From Gymnogyps californianus (taxonomy: Eukaryota > Chordata > Aves > Accipitriformes > Cathartidae), in the NCBI RefSeq assembly GCF_018139145.2, contig NC_059478.1:8990001-9054000 (forward strand): a DNA stretch of 64,000 bases. The letters run 5' to 3'. Positions 37,662-56,958 of this stretch are shown one piece after another. A program made the translations under genes and the position numbers. Numbering within the stretch: position 1 is the first letter of the stretch; every line of letters begins with the position of its first letter. Below the pieces are notes generated by a model. That model saw only the letters and a program-made list of their open reading frames with translations. It was not told the origin of the DNA and made no database searches.

Positions 37662-39110
37662 AAAAAAGTTTATTTTGATTTTCTTCTTTGGTTAAATGCC
37701 CACAGACCTCACAATGTGTTTGTGGCTCTGAGCTTCTGCTGGACACGTGCAGGACTCTGGAGCCCAGCAGCAGAGATCCTTAAAAGTTTGCTAATGAACT
37801 TATCCAAGATCTCAGCAGAGAACTGAAACATGTCGTTGGTGTTCTTAAACTGTAGCAAAAACTATACGTGGTAGGTGGCAAGGCATGTCGGTGGAATTTG
37901 CATTTCTGCTTGCTCTCAAATCCATGTGAGTGGCAAAAGCTAGAGAACTCTGGGGATGTGAGTTTAAAAGGCCGGGTTCTGCTCACACAAAGAAGGGTTT
38001 GTGGCAGCTACTTTAGTTTCCCTCCTCTAAGTGCCATAACAAAAAAAAAAAAGCATTCTCAAATCCCAAATGTTGTAGCTACTGGAAGGCCAGGCTTTGT
38101 GCGCAAGGAAAAGCACTGTCTATGTGCTCCAAACCCTGCTGTCGGGGATTCACTGCCTGCAGGTCTGTGTTCCTGAGCCTCAGTTCAGATACTTTGTCTC
38201 ATTATGCAGCCATTAAGCAGTGTCAGCTTCTGCCATGGCACCTCTCAATTGTTTATTTTAAATTGAGAAGAAAAGGCTATTTGTTGACTGAGTGTTCTTG
38301 ATGTGTTCATCTGGCTTTCGTTTGTTTCTTGGCTCATCCTAGTTTGCAAAGTGAAAGACAACCAGCTCTTTCCTTTCTCAGATATCCTGGAAGACATAAG
38401 GGAGGAGTGTCAGAAATATGGACCGGTGGTTTCCTTGCTTATTCCAAAGGAGAATCCTGGTAAAGGCCAAGTAAGTGAATGGAGGGAAGAGGCTGTGTAT
38501 TCCCACATACACTCCATGTGCTGCAGGACTGTTGCTCAGCTCCTGGAAATCTCCTGGCTGATGACAGTGCTAAAAATAGCTGTTTATCTTGAAGGACAGC
38601 ACAAGTTCCTTCCTGGTTATGTAAGGGTGCCTAACCTGGGAGATGCCCGAACAGCTTTAGCAGGGAAGCTGGGATATGGGAGGGAAGGGGAGAAGCCAGT
38701 GGGTGGGAGAGGAAGCGTTGAGGCTGTAGAGCATCATTATACTTTCTCCCACCTTACCAAACACGCTCCCCTTAAAAATGAGGAGCAAGAGATGAAATTC
38801 CAGTTCAGAGATGCAGCTCCTTCCTTTTTAGCTCCACTGCTCTGGGCTCAACCAAGGATAGAGGGGGAAAATTTGTTCAGGAACTGTTTCCCCCGTTGCA
38901 GGGGTGGGAGGGGGCAAGTGGCATGCTGCACTGGAAGTCCTATTTCTCTTCTCTCTCTTGCAGGTCTTTGTTGAATATGCAAATGCTGGTGATTCCAAAG
39001 CTGCCCAAAAAATGCTGACTGGAAAGATTTTTGATGGCAAGTTTGTTGTGGCTACGTTTTACCCACTGAGTGCCTATAAGAGAGGATATCTGTACCAAAA
39101 CTTGCTGTAG
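27404..39110 (+). CDS. UHMK1: UHMK1 (KIS), U2AF homology motif kinase 1
   Basis: Serine/threonine kinase acting mainly in the nucleus; known substrates of the family member include p27Kip1, stathmin and splicing factor SF1. Exons: 27404-27689, 28867-29159, 31973-32164, 32927-33021, 33991-34067, 37299-37397, 38382-38470 and 38964-39110. All are GT-AG and in frame, giving 425 residues (human 419). Residues 26-36 form the Gly-rich loop (GSGSSASVYRV) and K50 is the likely ATP lysine. The catalytic loop is HADLKPRN (H162, A163, D164), then DFG at 183-185 and APE at 205-207. From about residue 320 comes the U2AF homology motif, ending KRGYLYQNLL. HAD instead of HRD is a family trait. The N-lobe loop after K50 carries a Pro/Arg-rich insert longer than in human. 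The ATG at 27404 gives the human-like MSGCVWGA start. Confidence 0.97.
27690..28866 (+). other. UHMK1: UHMK1 intron 1 with poly-C runs
   Basis: The first 230 bp contain several C homopolymers of 7-15 nt (about 27705-27890) that could be miscalled in assembly. The middle has degenerate GGGCAGGC-type repetition (about 27960-28260). No exon is evident. Confidence 0.7.
29160..31972 (+). other. UHMK1: UHMK1 intron 2
   Basis: This 2.8 kb intron is T-rich on the sense strand. The antisense strand gives lysine-rich but interrupted translations (for example 29500-29880 and 31020-31230). No exon or known repeat could be supported. Confidence 0.75.
32694..32736. repeat. Inverted repeat with nested palindrome in UHMK1 intron 3
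   Basis: Arms 32694-32706 and 32724-32736 are perfect 13-bp inverse copies (ATTTGCCTGTGCG and its complement). The 17-nt loop itself begins with the 12-bp palindrome TGGAAATTTCCA. Confidence 0.8.
33022..33990 (+). other. UHMK1: UHMK1 intron 4
   Basis: Just under 1 kb. It contains a 19-nt T run (33114-33132) and one 27-bp tandem duplication (33645-33698). No exon is evident. Confidence 0.75.
33645..33698 (+). repeat. 27-bp tandem duplication
   Basis: Two adjacent 27-bp copies, 33645-33671 and 33672-33698, differ at one base. The unit begins GAGAC and contains GGGCTGAATGGCCTGGGGAG. Confidence 0.85.
34068..37298 (+). other. UHMK1: UHMK1 intron 5
   Basis: The largest intron of the gene here. 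No plus-strand exon is supported. The antisense strand has a 144-codon open frame (34998-34567) and further short coding-like stretches, discussed as a finding. No known repeat was recognised. Confidence 0.7.
37398..38381 (+). other. UHMK1: UHMK1 intron 6 with a poly-A tract
   Basis: About 1 kb. A run of 28 A residues lies at 37633-37660. No target-site duplication or retroposed gene body could be recognised beside it. The exon 6 donor at its start (GTTGGT) is weaker than consensus. Confidence 0.7.
37633..37660 (+). repeat. Poly-A homopolymer (28 nt)
   Basis: Uninterrupted A run followed by GAAAAAAG. Other homopolymers of note in the window are T runs at 32879-32894, 33114-33132 and 50413-50432 and a 13-nt G run at 43694-43706. 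Confidence 0.9.
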
Positions 39111-42100
39111 GCAGTAGCAACAATCAGGAGAGTTGTCTTGCTCCTCTTCCTCACGTGTTTTACAGTTGAATGTACAAAAGAGCTTCCTAGCCCTGCTTTT
39201 GAGTCATCTGTGAAGAAGAGATGCAAAGGACTTAACTGGGCTTTGAAACCTTTACTGCTGCTTTGTGATGTGCAGAGGAGGCCGGGATGGCTTTCAGCGT
39301 GTGCTTGTGTGTGTGTTGTGCTTGCTCGTTTACATTGGGTGTGTGGCTTTGCCCCGGCGGGCGCTCGGGTGGCAGGAGCGGTGACTGTGGGAGCCTGGGA
39401 GGCCGAGCAGATCTTGGCAAGCGCTTTTACGTGATTTGAAGTGAGACCATTTAAAGTCTTGGCCTTAGCACTTGACTTTGCTCTAGGGAGAGGATTTCTT
39501 TGTTAAGCTTTCCTATAACACATGTGCTCTTCTCCAGTGTGGGGGAGGAGGAGGAAGGCTTCCCTGCTTTTTGTTGCTATCTATAATAAAGAAGCAGAAG
39601 CACCATCCTCTCTAAACCAGACCAGGAGGACTTTGAGTCTTCACATCACGTAGAGCAGAGGGAGGCAGTGAAATCAGATCTGCTGAGCCTACGGCGTTAC
39701 CCTGTTGCCGCCTCGTGACCCGAGAAGAGCCATCCGTCTGACCTGGCACAGATGGCATGCTGGGCTTAGGCAGCGAGGTGTGGGTGACGCTGCCTGCGGT
39801 GAGCTGAACTTGCCTGTATGCCTGGGGTGGGCAGGGACTGATGGTGGATACGTGTCATCAGAGCAGTGCCAGCCTCAGTCCCGACACAACCTGTAAGCAC
39901 TTTGTAGCCTGAGGTGATGTGAAAACGCTGTCGTGTGGAGTCATCTTTCTGGCATATGCCCTGTGCTGGCACTGATGCTCCCTAGCTCTGATGCCAAATC
40001 ATCTGTAAGCATCTTTAGGTGATATTATTGGAAAGGAATGCTACAGCACTCAGTATTCTTTGTGTCTCAGCAGGACTCCTGCCCTGCAAGTCTTAGAAGA
40101 AAGAACAAATATTTGTCTGTCGTAGGTCCCACGCTTGGCTTTTCTGTGTTGTGCGTTTTGGTTTTGCATTAACCCATTAGACTTGTAGATTAGAAGCACT
40201 GACACTTTTGGTCCTTCATAGGTTACACAAAGGGCCTGAGGCAATCTGAGATCCTGTACGGAAAGGGCTCGGTCAGTCATCAGACTTGACTGGCTAGGAG
40301 AAGGTCTTTCCCAGTGTCAGGGACAACAGCCACATGCTTTTGGAGGAAAAAAAAACTGGGCAAGCAGCATCACTGCTCCCCTCAGCATGCTCTCTGGTCA
40401 CGTGGCTTCAATGCACAGGCAGAAGCTCGCTCGCGCCGCTGCCAGCGTGGGGTAGGTGGTGGCTGTTTCCCAGGGGGGTGCAAACCCATACACCCAGCGG
40501 AGCCTCTCCCTGCAGGGGTGGCCACTTTGCTCCTGGCAAGCGCAGCATGAAACAGCCCTACTTAGAGGGGGACCAGCCTGTTCTGGCTTGTGGCCTAGTA
40601 CCAGTTTTAGTGAGGAGGAGAGCCCTTGTGGATTCTTTTCTCCAGCTGAAATACTTGCAGGCAGCTGCCTGAACCATCTCTGACCTTCCCTGGAATAATA
40701 CCTGAATTACCTTGCAGTTTACTTTTTGCATCTTGCTGATGCTGGACTTGCTGGAATCCTGCACTTAAAAGTTCCTCTTGATTTTTGCCCTGTGCGCGCA
40801 TGTGCGGTGTGTCAGGATCCAATGTCTGTCGCGTTTCACGAGTCTGAGTTCCTCTCTGTACTGGTGTAGAGTCCTGTCTACTGTGGCCCTTCCCAAACTC
40901 CCCCAGAAAGGACCAATCTCTGAATTTTTCTGTTGCCTTTGAGGTGGTAGGTTTTCCAGGAAAAAAAAAAAATCCCGCAATGAGTTTTAAGGTGTGATTT
41001 GCTGATCAGACTTTTTCTGGGAATGATGCTACTTTGGTGTACATAGCTGTAAAGCAGCTTTGCATAGATGAGGTGTGTGATTCATTGCTTTTAATTTAAC
41101 TGTCCTTGCAGTGAAGCACCTTTAGTGTCTGGGAGGAATTGGATGATTAACTGGGTGAGGGTTTTTCCTATGTGAAGAGCAGAGTGTAAAGTACTCTAAG
41201 TATTGGTAGGTATTGACTGACCTCCTTGGCTCTGAGTTGTTGCTGTCCCTGGCGGGCTGAGCCAGGGGTGAAAGCACTTTGGCCCAGAAATTCACGTGTT
41301 GAATGCCATCACGTCAGCAGCATTAAGCTGGCTGCATGTGTGCCTGTCAGCTGGCAGAAGCAGACCCAAGAGCTCCTGCCCTGCTGAGTGACAGCCTGTG
41401 TGGGGACATGGGGAGCTCCCCTGGGTGCAGGGTGTGAGGTCTGTCACCTACAACAGTACCGGGACAGGGAGATGCCAGGGTGCAGGTGCAGAACTTAAAT
41501 GCATTTAAGTTCTCACATGCATTTGTCTAGGACTGTGAGCTGCTCTGTCATCTTCCAAGCATATCTCTTTTTCAGTCAGAATTATGCTTTGGGTTTGCAA
41601 CTAAAGATAAAGAGCTGTGCCAGGATGAATCTGTAGAGAGGAGCTACAACCTGTTCTTGCAGCATGGTAGAGCTGTTCCACCAGAGTTTGGCTGGGTTTT
41701 TGTTCAGCTGCTTTAATAGGAGCTAAATAAATCTTCCAAGATGCAAACTCCCGCTACCAGATTTTCTCTCCAGATGCTCATTGACCAGGCTTGAGCACTG
41801 AGCTGGGCAAAAACCCCAAAGCTGCTTTTTTTTATTTTCCTCCTGGCAAGAGTTGAAGATGCTGATCTCTGTCCTGTCACTGGATCCAGCCCCTGGCTTC
41901 CCTCTGCAGGCTGTGGGGTACAGGGAGGTTTAGAAGCTCCTCGGAGCAGAAGCATTTTATCATTATCCCTCACCCTCTGCCTTCAAAGCCTTTTTCTGTC
42001 AAGCTGAAGCTCACTCTGGTGTCTCAGCGATCTATTGGTGGCTTGGCGTAAGTTTCAGCCCTGCTAAAACCTGTGAGTTTCTTAGCTCTAGATTGTATCT

Positions 42101-42980
42101 GAAGTGTGCACGGTGATTCAATCCGAGGCATCTTGTCATGGTGTGTGCCTGGATGGGCCTGGCTTTCCTTATCTCCAGATTACTGCCTGCTTGAGCTGCA
42201 GAAGTGTTGAGGCTTTCCACTCAGATGCTCACTGGGTTTCTTGGTCTGTGCTGTGCTCCCTCCCAATAGCCCTCAGCATAGCACCGACCTATGTAGTCCT
42301 AGCTAGGCGACATCTAGATGTGAAAACCCGCAGGCTGCCTTTGAGGGAGAGATCTGCTTTGGGGAGGAAAGGGATGAAAGATGAAGCCTCTGGAGACAGC
42401 CAGGAAAGGTTGGCGCTGCTCTGGTGGGATGCCAGGGCACGCACCCGGCCCTCCTCCCCGGGAGGAGGCAGTCCAAGGGGCTGCATCCCCTTGGAGCGTG
42501 TGTGTGAACGGGAAACATGTTGGTGCTCTGCTATTCCTTGGTGATGTTTGGGTTTCATAGCTGATCTGACACGAAATGTCACTGCCAATCGAAGAGTAGC
42601 TGTCCTTCCTCTGCCACCAATGTCTCTGTGGGAGCAACGAGGGAGAGAGAAAGTTCTTTGCACTTCCACCTATTTATTATATGCAAGGACAGTAACTGGT
42701 TTTTAAATCGCTGGCCGAAGCACAAGTCGGCTCCGATCTTAGTTGTATTCCTAATTTTATTCTCACTGGTCTCCAGCCTCCTAACACCATAGCCTGAGCA
42801 CCGTGTTGCACCCGAGTTGTCTTTCCAGAGCGTTCAGTACACTTCCTCCCGCTGTGCCGGATCCTGTAACCACGTGCCTCCCTTCGGGTTAGATGTCAAC
42901 CGTTGTATCCCGTCACGCACCGTTGCTGAGCAGATGTGTGCTTGATACAGATGATTAATAAATGATGCTTCAGTACGAAG
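39111..42980 (+). other. UHMK1: UHMK1 candidate long 3'UTR with several poly(A) signals
   Basis: AATAAA occurs at 39585-39590, 41726-41731 and 42957-42962. The human gene is known to have a very long 3'UTR, so alternative ends from 0.5 to 3.9 kb are plausible. No other gene was recognised in this stretch. A 24-bp perfect palindrome lies at 41490-41513. Which signals are used cannot be decided from sequence. Confidence 0.5.
41490..41513. repeat. 24-bp perfect palindrome
   Basis: The left half AGAACTTAAATG is followed directly by its exact reverse complement; the centre is ATGCAT. It falls in the putative UHMK1 3'UTR, downstream of the first poly(A) signal. Confidence 0.9.
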
Positions 42981-43690
42981 TGGTTGTCCAGCATGCTCTT
43001 CTTGTGGGACCGCCGGTGAAATGCCACGGAGCTGAGCAAGTTCTCTGTCACCCTGGGCCAGGGTGCCTGTCTGGGGGGGACAGGGCTGTGACCCAGCCAT
43101 GGTGGCACCGGCATCTTGTGCTTGGCACCTGTGGCTGTGGGGACTCAGTCGCCCCGCGCACCAGCATGGCTGGAAATCCCGGTGGGAGCACGGGGGTGAC
43201 TTTTGCCTGGCCAGAGCCCGCCACGTCCCCTCTCTGTCACTTGGGGCTGTGCCTCCTGCGGCAGCACCGCTTACTCATGCCGCGCACGGGCGCTTTCCAC
43301 GCTCGCTCTGGCGTAACGGTTTCCGAAGTGATATCATCCAGAGGGAAAATCTCCTCTCGGCTGACGCGGGCCGCTCCCCTGGGAGATGCTGTGAGTTGCA
43401 CAACTTTCTGCAGCCGTTGGCAGCACGCAGCTCCGGAGCCAGGAGGGGATGCGTGGGGTGAGGCGGCGGCGGCGTGACCCGATTTTTGGCTGCAGCCAGC
43501 ACTGATATTACCACACGCTCCCCTAATTACGGGGCAAGGGATCTCTGCAACGGTGCACGCTGGGGCTGACCCTGGCAAGGCTCCCGGGGCACGGCTGGCT
43601 GAGAGGGCTGCTCTCTGTGGGGCTCCTCCTTTGCAGGGACCTCACCTGCCCTTTTTTGGGGTGGGTTTTGGGGTTTTTTTCCCTCTTGCT
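42981..43690. other. UHMK1-UAP1 intergenic region
   Basis: About 700 bp between the last candidate UHMK1 poly(A) signal and the UAP1 CpG island. It becomes steadily richer in G and C. No gene or motif beyond ordinary short matches was seen. Confidence 0.6.
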
Positions 43691-44263
43691 GCAGGGGGGG
43701 GGGGGGCTGCCCCGCCCGACCGCTGCCCCACGCTCCCTGCCCGGGGGGCAGACGGCAGACGCGGCTCCCACTTCACGCGTGGGCCCGGCGCGGGGAGGAA
43801 CTGCTGGAAAGGGTGGGGCTCTTACGGGAAACCCCGCTCCCCGCCCCGCCTGGAGGGGACCGGGCGGGGGTAGAGGCAGGACGGGGACCGGGGCCGCCCT
43901 CTTCCCGGGAGCGGGGCGGAGGCCGTGCCGCCGCCGCCGCCGGGGGACCGGGGCCGGGCCGCGCGCTGACGTGGCGGGCGTTGCCATGGCAGTCGCCGTC
44001 GCGCGCGCCTCCGCCGCCGCAGCGGCCGCTCCGATTGGCGGCGCCGGGGAGGGGGGTGGGTGGGCTGCCAGGGGCCCCCTCGGCGCCCATTGGGCGGGCG
44101 GCGGGCACTACGTGGCGCGGGGCGCAGCCGCCGCGGTGACGCCCTGCCCCGCAGCCAGTGAGGGCGCGGGACGTGCCGCCGCCGCCTGCCATTGGCGGCC
44201 CCGCGGCGGCGGGGGGCTATAAAGGGGCGGCGGGGGCGCGGCGGCACCGCGGCGGCGGGCGCG
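43691..44263 (+). promoter_or_regulatory. UAP1: UAP1 CpG-island promoter with TATA box and inverted CCAAT boxes
   Basis: TATAAA at 44218-44223 lies 41 nt before the start codon, so initiation near 44245-44253 would leave a 5'UTR of only 10-20 nt. Three inverted CCAAT boxes (ATTGG) are at 44034, 44089 and 44191, typical NF-Y sites. TGACGTGG at 43967-43974 resembles the CRE/UPRE element bound by ATF6, XBP1 or CREB-type factors. GC boxes are numerous. The island continues into exons 1 and 2. Confidence 0.65.
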
Positions 44264-51921
<7,658 letters not shown>

Positions 51922-52400
51922 CGGCGGCACGGTGCCCAAGCCGGGCTGCCAGTCCCACCTGGCAGGCTGGGAATTCGGACACATGAAGATTTATAGCTGT
52001 AACTGGTAGGGGTTGATCCTGCTTGCTCTGGCCCTGTGCAGAGGAGGATGTAACCCACTCGGTTCTTGGCATGTTGTACGCTTCTATTTATATTTTAATT
52101 TAAAAAGCAAACACTTTATGGATTCCCCTGCCACGAAGCACAGCTATGGTGCTCCTCTTTGCACTCCAGGCTGTGGGCATTTATTTTTAAACATGTATAT
52201 AGTAATAGTCATTGTACATGCAGAGGATTTTTATGGTACGGGGCTGGGGTTGATCTTGAATTTTTATTTTTCTCAAATCTACGTGACTATTTTTTTTAAT
52301 AGGGTCCCTGTCATTGCCCATGTCCTCCCTTTTGGTCATCCTTTGTACGTTGCACAACTGGAAGCACCTGATTAAACTCTGAGTCCCTCCTGTGTGTCAC
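51922..52400 (+). other. UAP1: UAP1 3'UTR with variant poly(A) signal
   Basis: Follows the stop codon at 51919-51921. ATTAAA at 52371-52376, the commonest variant signal, is followed by a GT-rich stretch (TGTGTGTCACCTGGTGTTGTTTT). No AATAAA was seen nearby. Confidence 0.65.
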
Positions 52401-54780
52401 CTGGTGTTGTTTTAGTGATGGTGGCTTTCTGCAGAGCCAGTGACGGTGGCTCTCTCGTAGAGCAGAGGTCCGACTGCATCATGCTAAGTGCCCTGCTCTG
52501 CCCAGCGCAGCAGGGGCTGCTGCCTGCGGGGGCTGCAGGCATGTCCTCTGGCCTGCGACGCTCGTTTGGGGCATTCCTGGAGGAAGCAGAGGGCTGCACT
52601 TTCCTCTTGAATGTCTGCAAACGGTGGCAAGCCTTGAGCAGGTAGGAACAGGCAGGTACACTGCGCTGCTGCAGTGCTGAGGGTGAAACCAGCCCGGCAC
52701 GGTGCCCTCCAGCAGTGCTGCGTGCCCTCTGCTTTTCTGGGGAGGGCTCTTTGGCTCCTGCCAGAGGCCACTGCCCTGGAGCATGGTGTCCTGATGCCCT
52801 CGGGCAGAGTGGCTCTGCTGCCTCCCCTCCTGTTTGGGAGGGGAGATGGTGCTTGGCCAGCTCCTCTCCTGCTCCTGAGTCCCACCACAGCCCCTGGTGT
52901 GGGGGGGGACAGCCGCCCACTGCCCCACGGCTGCCTGGGGAGGGATTTTGCCTTGCAGGGCTGGGAATGGGGCCCAAACCGCTCCCCCCAGGGGAAGTCA
53001 CCAAGTGCCCTGAGTGCCAAGGTGGCTGTTGGGAACCCTGGGCTCAGCTGAGCACTCGGCTCCCCAGGCAGTGTGCCTGGGAAGCCAGGGCCATGCGGGG
53101 GGTCCCGGCCGGTGCTGTGGCTGCTGGTGGCTTGCCACGGGCCAGCCAAGCTGTGTGTGGCCAAGGCAGGCTGGCAGCCATGGGTCCCAGGGGAGACAGC
53201 CCGGGACAGGGGCCAGAGCGGGTGTGAGGAGCCGGTGCGGAGTGCTGCGGGTGGTCTGCACCACCATCTCCCCCTGCCCGCCGGCTCTGCTGGGCCCTAG
53301 GAGCAGCCACCATGGGGAAGGGACATCTCTGCTCCCTGGGGAGCAGACGGGCGCCCATGAAGCTGCTCCTCCTTGGCATGGGGCGGGCAGCAGCCGGAGC
53401 ACAGCGTGGCCCACCTCGAGGGGATGCACGTGGCCCCAGGACCAGCGCCGAGCAGGAGCGAGGGGCTGCATGGTGAGCCCAGGGGGACTGCCACCCAGGC
53501 TGGCTCCCTGGGCACTGGGAGGGGTGGAGGGGAGGTGTTTGCTTTGGTTTTTTGGCTCTGTTTGCACACCAACACCTTTGCGTTAGGTCCTGGGATGGAG
53601 CGACGCAGCGCTGGCCGCTGCCAAGTTATTTGAGCGCCGATTCCAGGTAGCAGGAGGCGAGCAGGGCGGAGCGGAGCTGGCCGGCCTTTGTGCCAGCGTG
53701 CACGTAGGGCAGCCTGTGCATGGGCAAGGGCTTCCCGCTGCCAACTGGTCTGGGGTGGCACGCCGGGGCATGGTGCAGAGTCCTGCAGCAGGCACTGCAC
53801 TAACCTGCTCCCTGCCTGCTCCCTGCCTGCCCTCCCTGCCAGCCCAGAGGTAGCTGCGGTGCTCTGCCTTGCCTGCGTTGCCCTGGGGCACGCCTCTCGC
53901 TGCACCCGTGGCTGGGCTGGCACCGCAGCCCCTGCCCGGTGGCAGCGGCGAGGGTCGCCGGCACGTTGCTGGCCGGATGCCAGGCGGTGGATGGCTTTCC
54001 CTGCCTGGAACTCGGTTTGTTTTTCTGGAGAGCAGAGGGGCTGGGAGTCTGGCGAGGAGGAGGGTGGTTTGGGAGTACGGCTGCAGCACTGGGGCAGGTG
54101 CCTTTGCCAGCGCGGGGTGCCCCGTGGGGCAGGAGTGCTTTTTGGGATCTGCTGGCCTGCTGTCAGGGGTGCTGCTTCCCTCCCACGGCAGTGTGGGTGC
54201 TGGCATAAAATACAGCCAAAACACTAGTCTGAAAGATTATTGATTTTTTTTTTTAATTGCATTTTTAGCTATTGCACAAAAATTAATGTGAGCTGATTAT
54301 TATTATTTTCTCCCTGCTGCGTTGCGTAGTCGGTGGCCGCAGTGCCAAGCTAGTGCCTGGAAATGATGTAAAACCACGAGCTCAGCGAGCAGCTTGGGGA
54401 GCCGGAGCACTTCTTCCACGCCACGTGCCGGGGCAGGTCAGCTCTCCGGCCGGTGTCCTGGCCGCAGGAGCCCGGCACCCTTCCCACCAGGGGCCTGGAG
54501 CAGGGCAGCATGTGCAGGACCCTCCGGGCCAGCGATGGGGCCTCACGGAGCACCTCCATCACCCGCATTTTGAGGGTCTCCTGCCTGGCCCCTGCACCCC
54601 ACGGTGCAGGAGGAGGGTCCCGGACATGCGTGCCATCCCGCAGCTGCGGGGGCGAGTGCTGGAAAGCAAAACGCTGCCTATTGCTTTAAGTTCCCTTGCC
54701 GGCCACAGGGATTTTTTTTATTTTTTCTCTCGCGCTATGAATGGGTTTTGCTGTAAATTATAGCTTTGCACACATTCCCT
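52401..54780. other. UAP1-DDR2 intergenic region
   Basis: GC-rich sequence with many overlapping chance open frames on both strands; none resembles a protein family. A short CTGCCTGCTCC tandem lies at about 53812-53850, and an AT-rich patch at about 54230-54315. Confidence 0.65.
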
Positions 54781-54859
54781 CAGGCCGAGGAAAATAACCT
54801 CTGCCGAAAAGCCAGCCTGGATTGGTGACTGGCTCCCCCTCTCCGCTCCCTAATTGAAA

Positions 54860-55037
54860 CCAAATGTGCAAGATGTAGGATTGTGGGATTTCTGGCTGGC
54901 TCCCAGGAATCCGCAGAATGTGAACGCGCTCCCAGAAGCATCTTGCATCAGCCCGGGGAAGTTTGCTCCTCGCCTGGCTCTCCCGGCCCGGGCGAGCGGC
55001 GAGGAGCCCGCCTGCCTGCCGCTGCCTCCCCGCTCCG
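54860..55037 (+). other. DDR2: Possible noncoding first exon of DDR2
   Basis: A GC-rich segment ends in a good donor (GCTCCG then GTGAGT, 55038 onward) with no matching coding frame. DDR2 is known to begin with noncoding exons, and the coding exon at 58739 has an acceptor 10 nt before its ATG, so an upstream exon must exist. Placement here is inferred from the donor and local composition only; the left edge is arbitrary. Confidence 0.3.
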
Positions 55038-56940
55038 GTGAGTCGCTCTCGGGTGCTTGGGGACGTGTTTCCCCCCCTAGACTTGGGATTTTGGGGGGAT
55101 GCTGGGTCAGCCGTGCTCTGTGGTGGAGCCTGGGCAGAGGGGCCAGGGTGCGGGTCTGCTTGGGAAGGAGCTGGGGCAGCAGCAGGGCAGCGTCCCCCCC
55201 TGGGGAGGTGACATTTGGCCCCTTCTCTCCATTTTTTCCCCCCACTGCCAGCTTTTCCCCCCATGCCTCGTGCCAGGCCAGCGTTTCCTGCTGTCCCTTC
55301 TCAGCTCCCGCCTGTGTGTCTGTTGGCAGAGCCGGCAGCGGTGCTGGCCAGCCAGAGAGGCCCCGCTGTCCCCAGGGTCCCCCAGCCAGGCACCAGGTCA
55401 CACTGGGGAGGGGACACAGGGCCACTGGTCTGGAGCTCCTGAGCATCCTGCTCCCCATCCTGGTGCTGGGGAACCTGCTTGTGGCTTCCCAGCCCTGCAC
55501 CGTGGCGGGGTGACGCTGTGCGCTGTGGCATGGAGCAGGGAGGAGGGCTGCAAGTTTTCAGCTGGCGGGGAGTGCTTGCTGGGTGCAGCACCCACAGGAC
55601 CATGTCCCCAGGCCCCATGGCCATGGGCTGTGCTGCTGGCAGGTCTCTCCAGGGCAGCTGGCAGCCGCAGGGACGTGCCGGCAGCTCCTTGCACCCTATG
55701 CGGCTGCGATGCCGCCGGCTGAGCTGGCCAGCCCGCGGCTGGGGAGGCGCTTGCCGCTGCAGAAAATGGGGCTGCATCCAGCCCAGAGAAGGTCTAAAAT
55801 GGCATTTTTGGAGGGGGGAAGGAGGACTACGGGTCCCGGCATGCTGCACTGCACTCCTGCCGAGGCTGCGCCAGTGGCACAGCATGCTGGGGGCTGTAGT
55901 GCCAGCTGGGGCAGGGGTCCCGAACCCCCTTACCGAAACACCGCATGCCTTGCATCATGGTCCAGGGTCACAGGGAGCCTCTCGCCACTCAGGGACATTC
56001 CCTCCAGCGTGGCCTCGGTGTGTCCCACCCACCTGCCGTCCCAGCAGGAGGGGAGCCCCCAGCTCCGTGCGAGGACGGGGGCTCTGCAACGGGAACCCTG
56101 GCAGCCCTGGGACACCCGTGTCCAGGACCTGGCGTGCGCAGGGGATGTGGGCTGCTGCTGTGCAGCCCCCTCCCTATGGATGATGCTCCTCCGGTACCAG
56201 CGAGGACAGCGGTGCCCACCTGGGAAGTGAGCTGGGGACTTCACCAGCCGGCACGGGCTGGGGGCGAGAGGGATCATGGCTCGCGTGGGGTTTGTCTCTA
56301 AACAAATGTGGATTTAATTTTTTTTTCCTTCTAATTTTCCCTGGTGATTTCAGTAGGATAAGAAGGGGGGAAAATAAAAAGGAAAAAAAAAAGCAGCAGC
56401 CAAGGGAAGCTCCCAAGCCCAGGTGACGCCAGGGAGGAGCTCCAAAAATTCTCTGCACTAAAAATTTCCAGTGATTGAAAATTTTCGGCAAACATTTTCA
56501 GACAAAATGTTGCAAAGCCATCCCTTTTGCAGGGCTGGTGGAACAAAAATTATTTCCATCTGGGTTGCCAATACTGCTCGGCCGCTTTGACCGCGTGTCC
56601 CTTAGCCCCCAGCCTCGGCGCCTGAGTCACTGTCTCCCCACTGTCCCCCAGCCCTGCTCCCCCGAGGAGCAACAAGCACTTCACAACGGCTGCGCAGGGA
56701 TAATTTCCCTGTATTAGACTGAATGTAAATGCATTCCCTGCAGGAGATTACGGCATCTGGTATCCTGATGCTTAAAGAGTTTACTCAGCCTGAAAGAATA
56801 GTGGGAGAAAATATCCCTGGATGTTTTTTGGAATGCAGAAGGAAATTGAGATTTTAATGTTGGGGGAACTGGCCATCATCAAACACAGGAGCCTCATGCG
56901 TGCCTCTCAGTGATGCAGCTGAAATTCCCAGTTGCAGCTG

Positions 56941-56958
56941 AGTTAGTTGCAACTAACT
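56941..56958. repeat. 18-bp perfect palindrome
   Basis: AGTTAGTTG followed directly by CAACTAACT. It lies in an AT-rich patch upstream of the first DDR2 coding exon. Confidence 0.9.
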
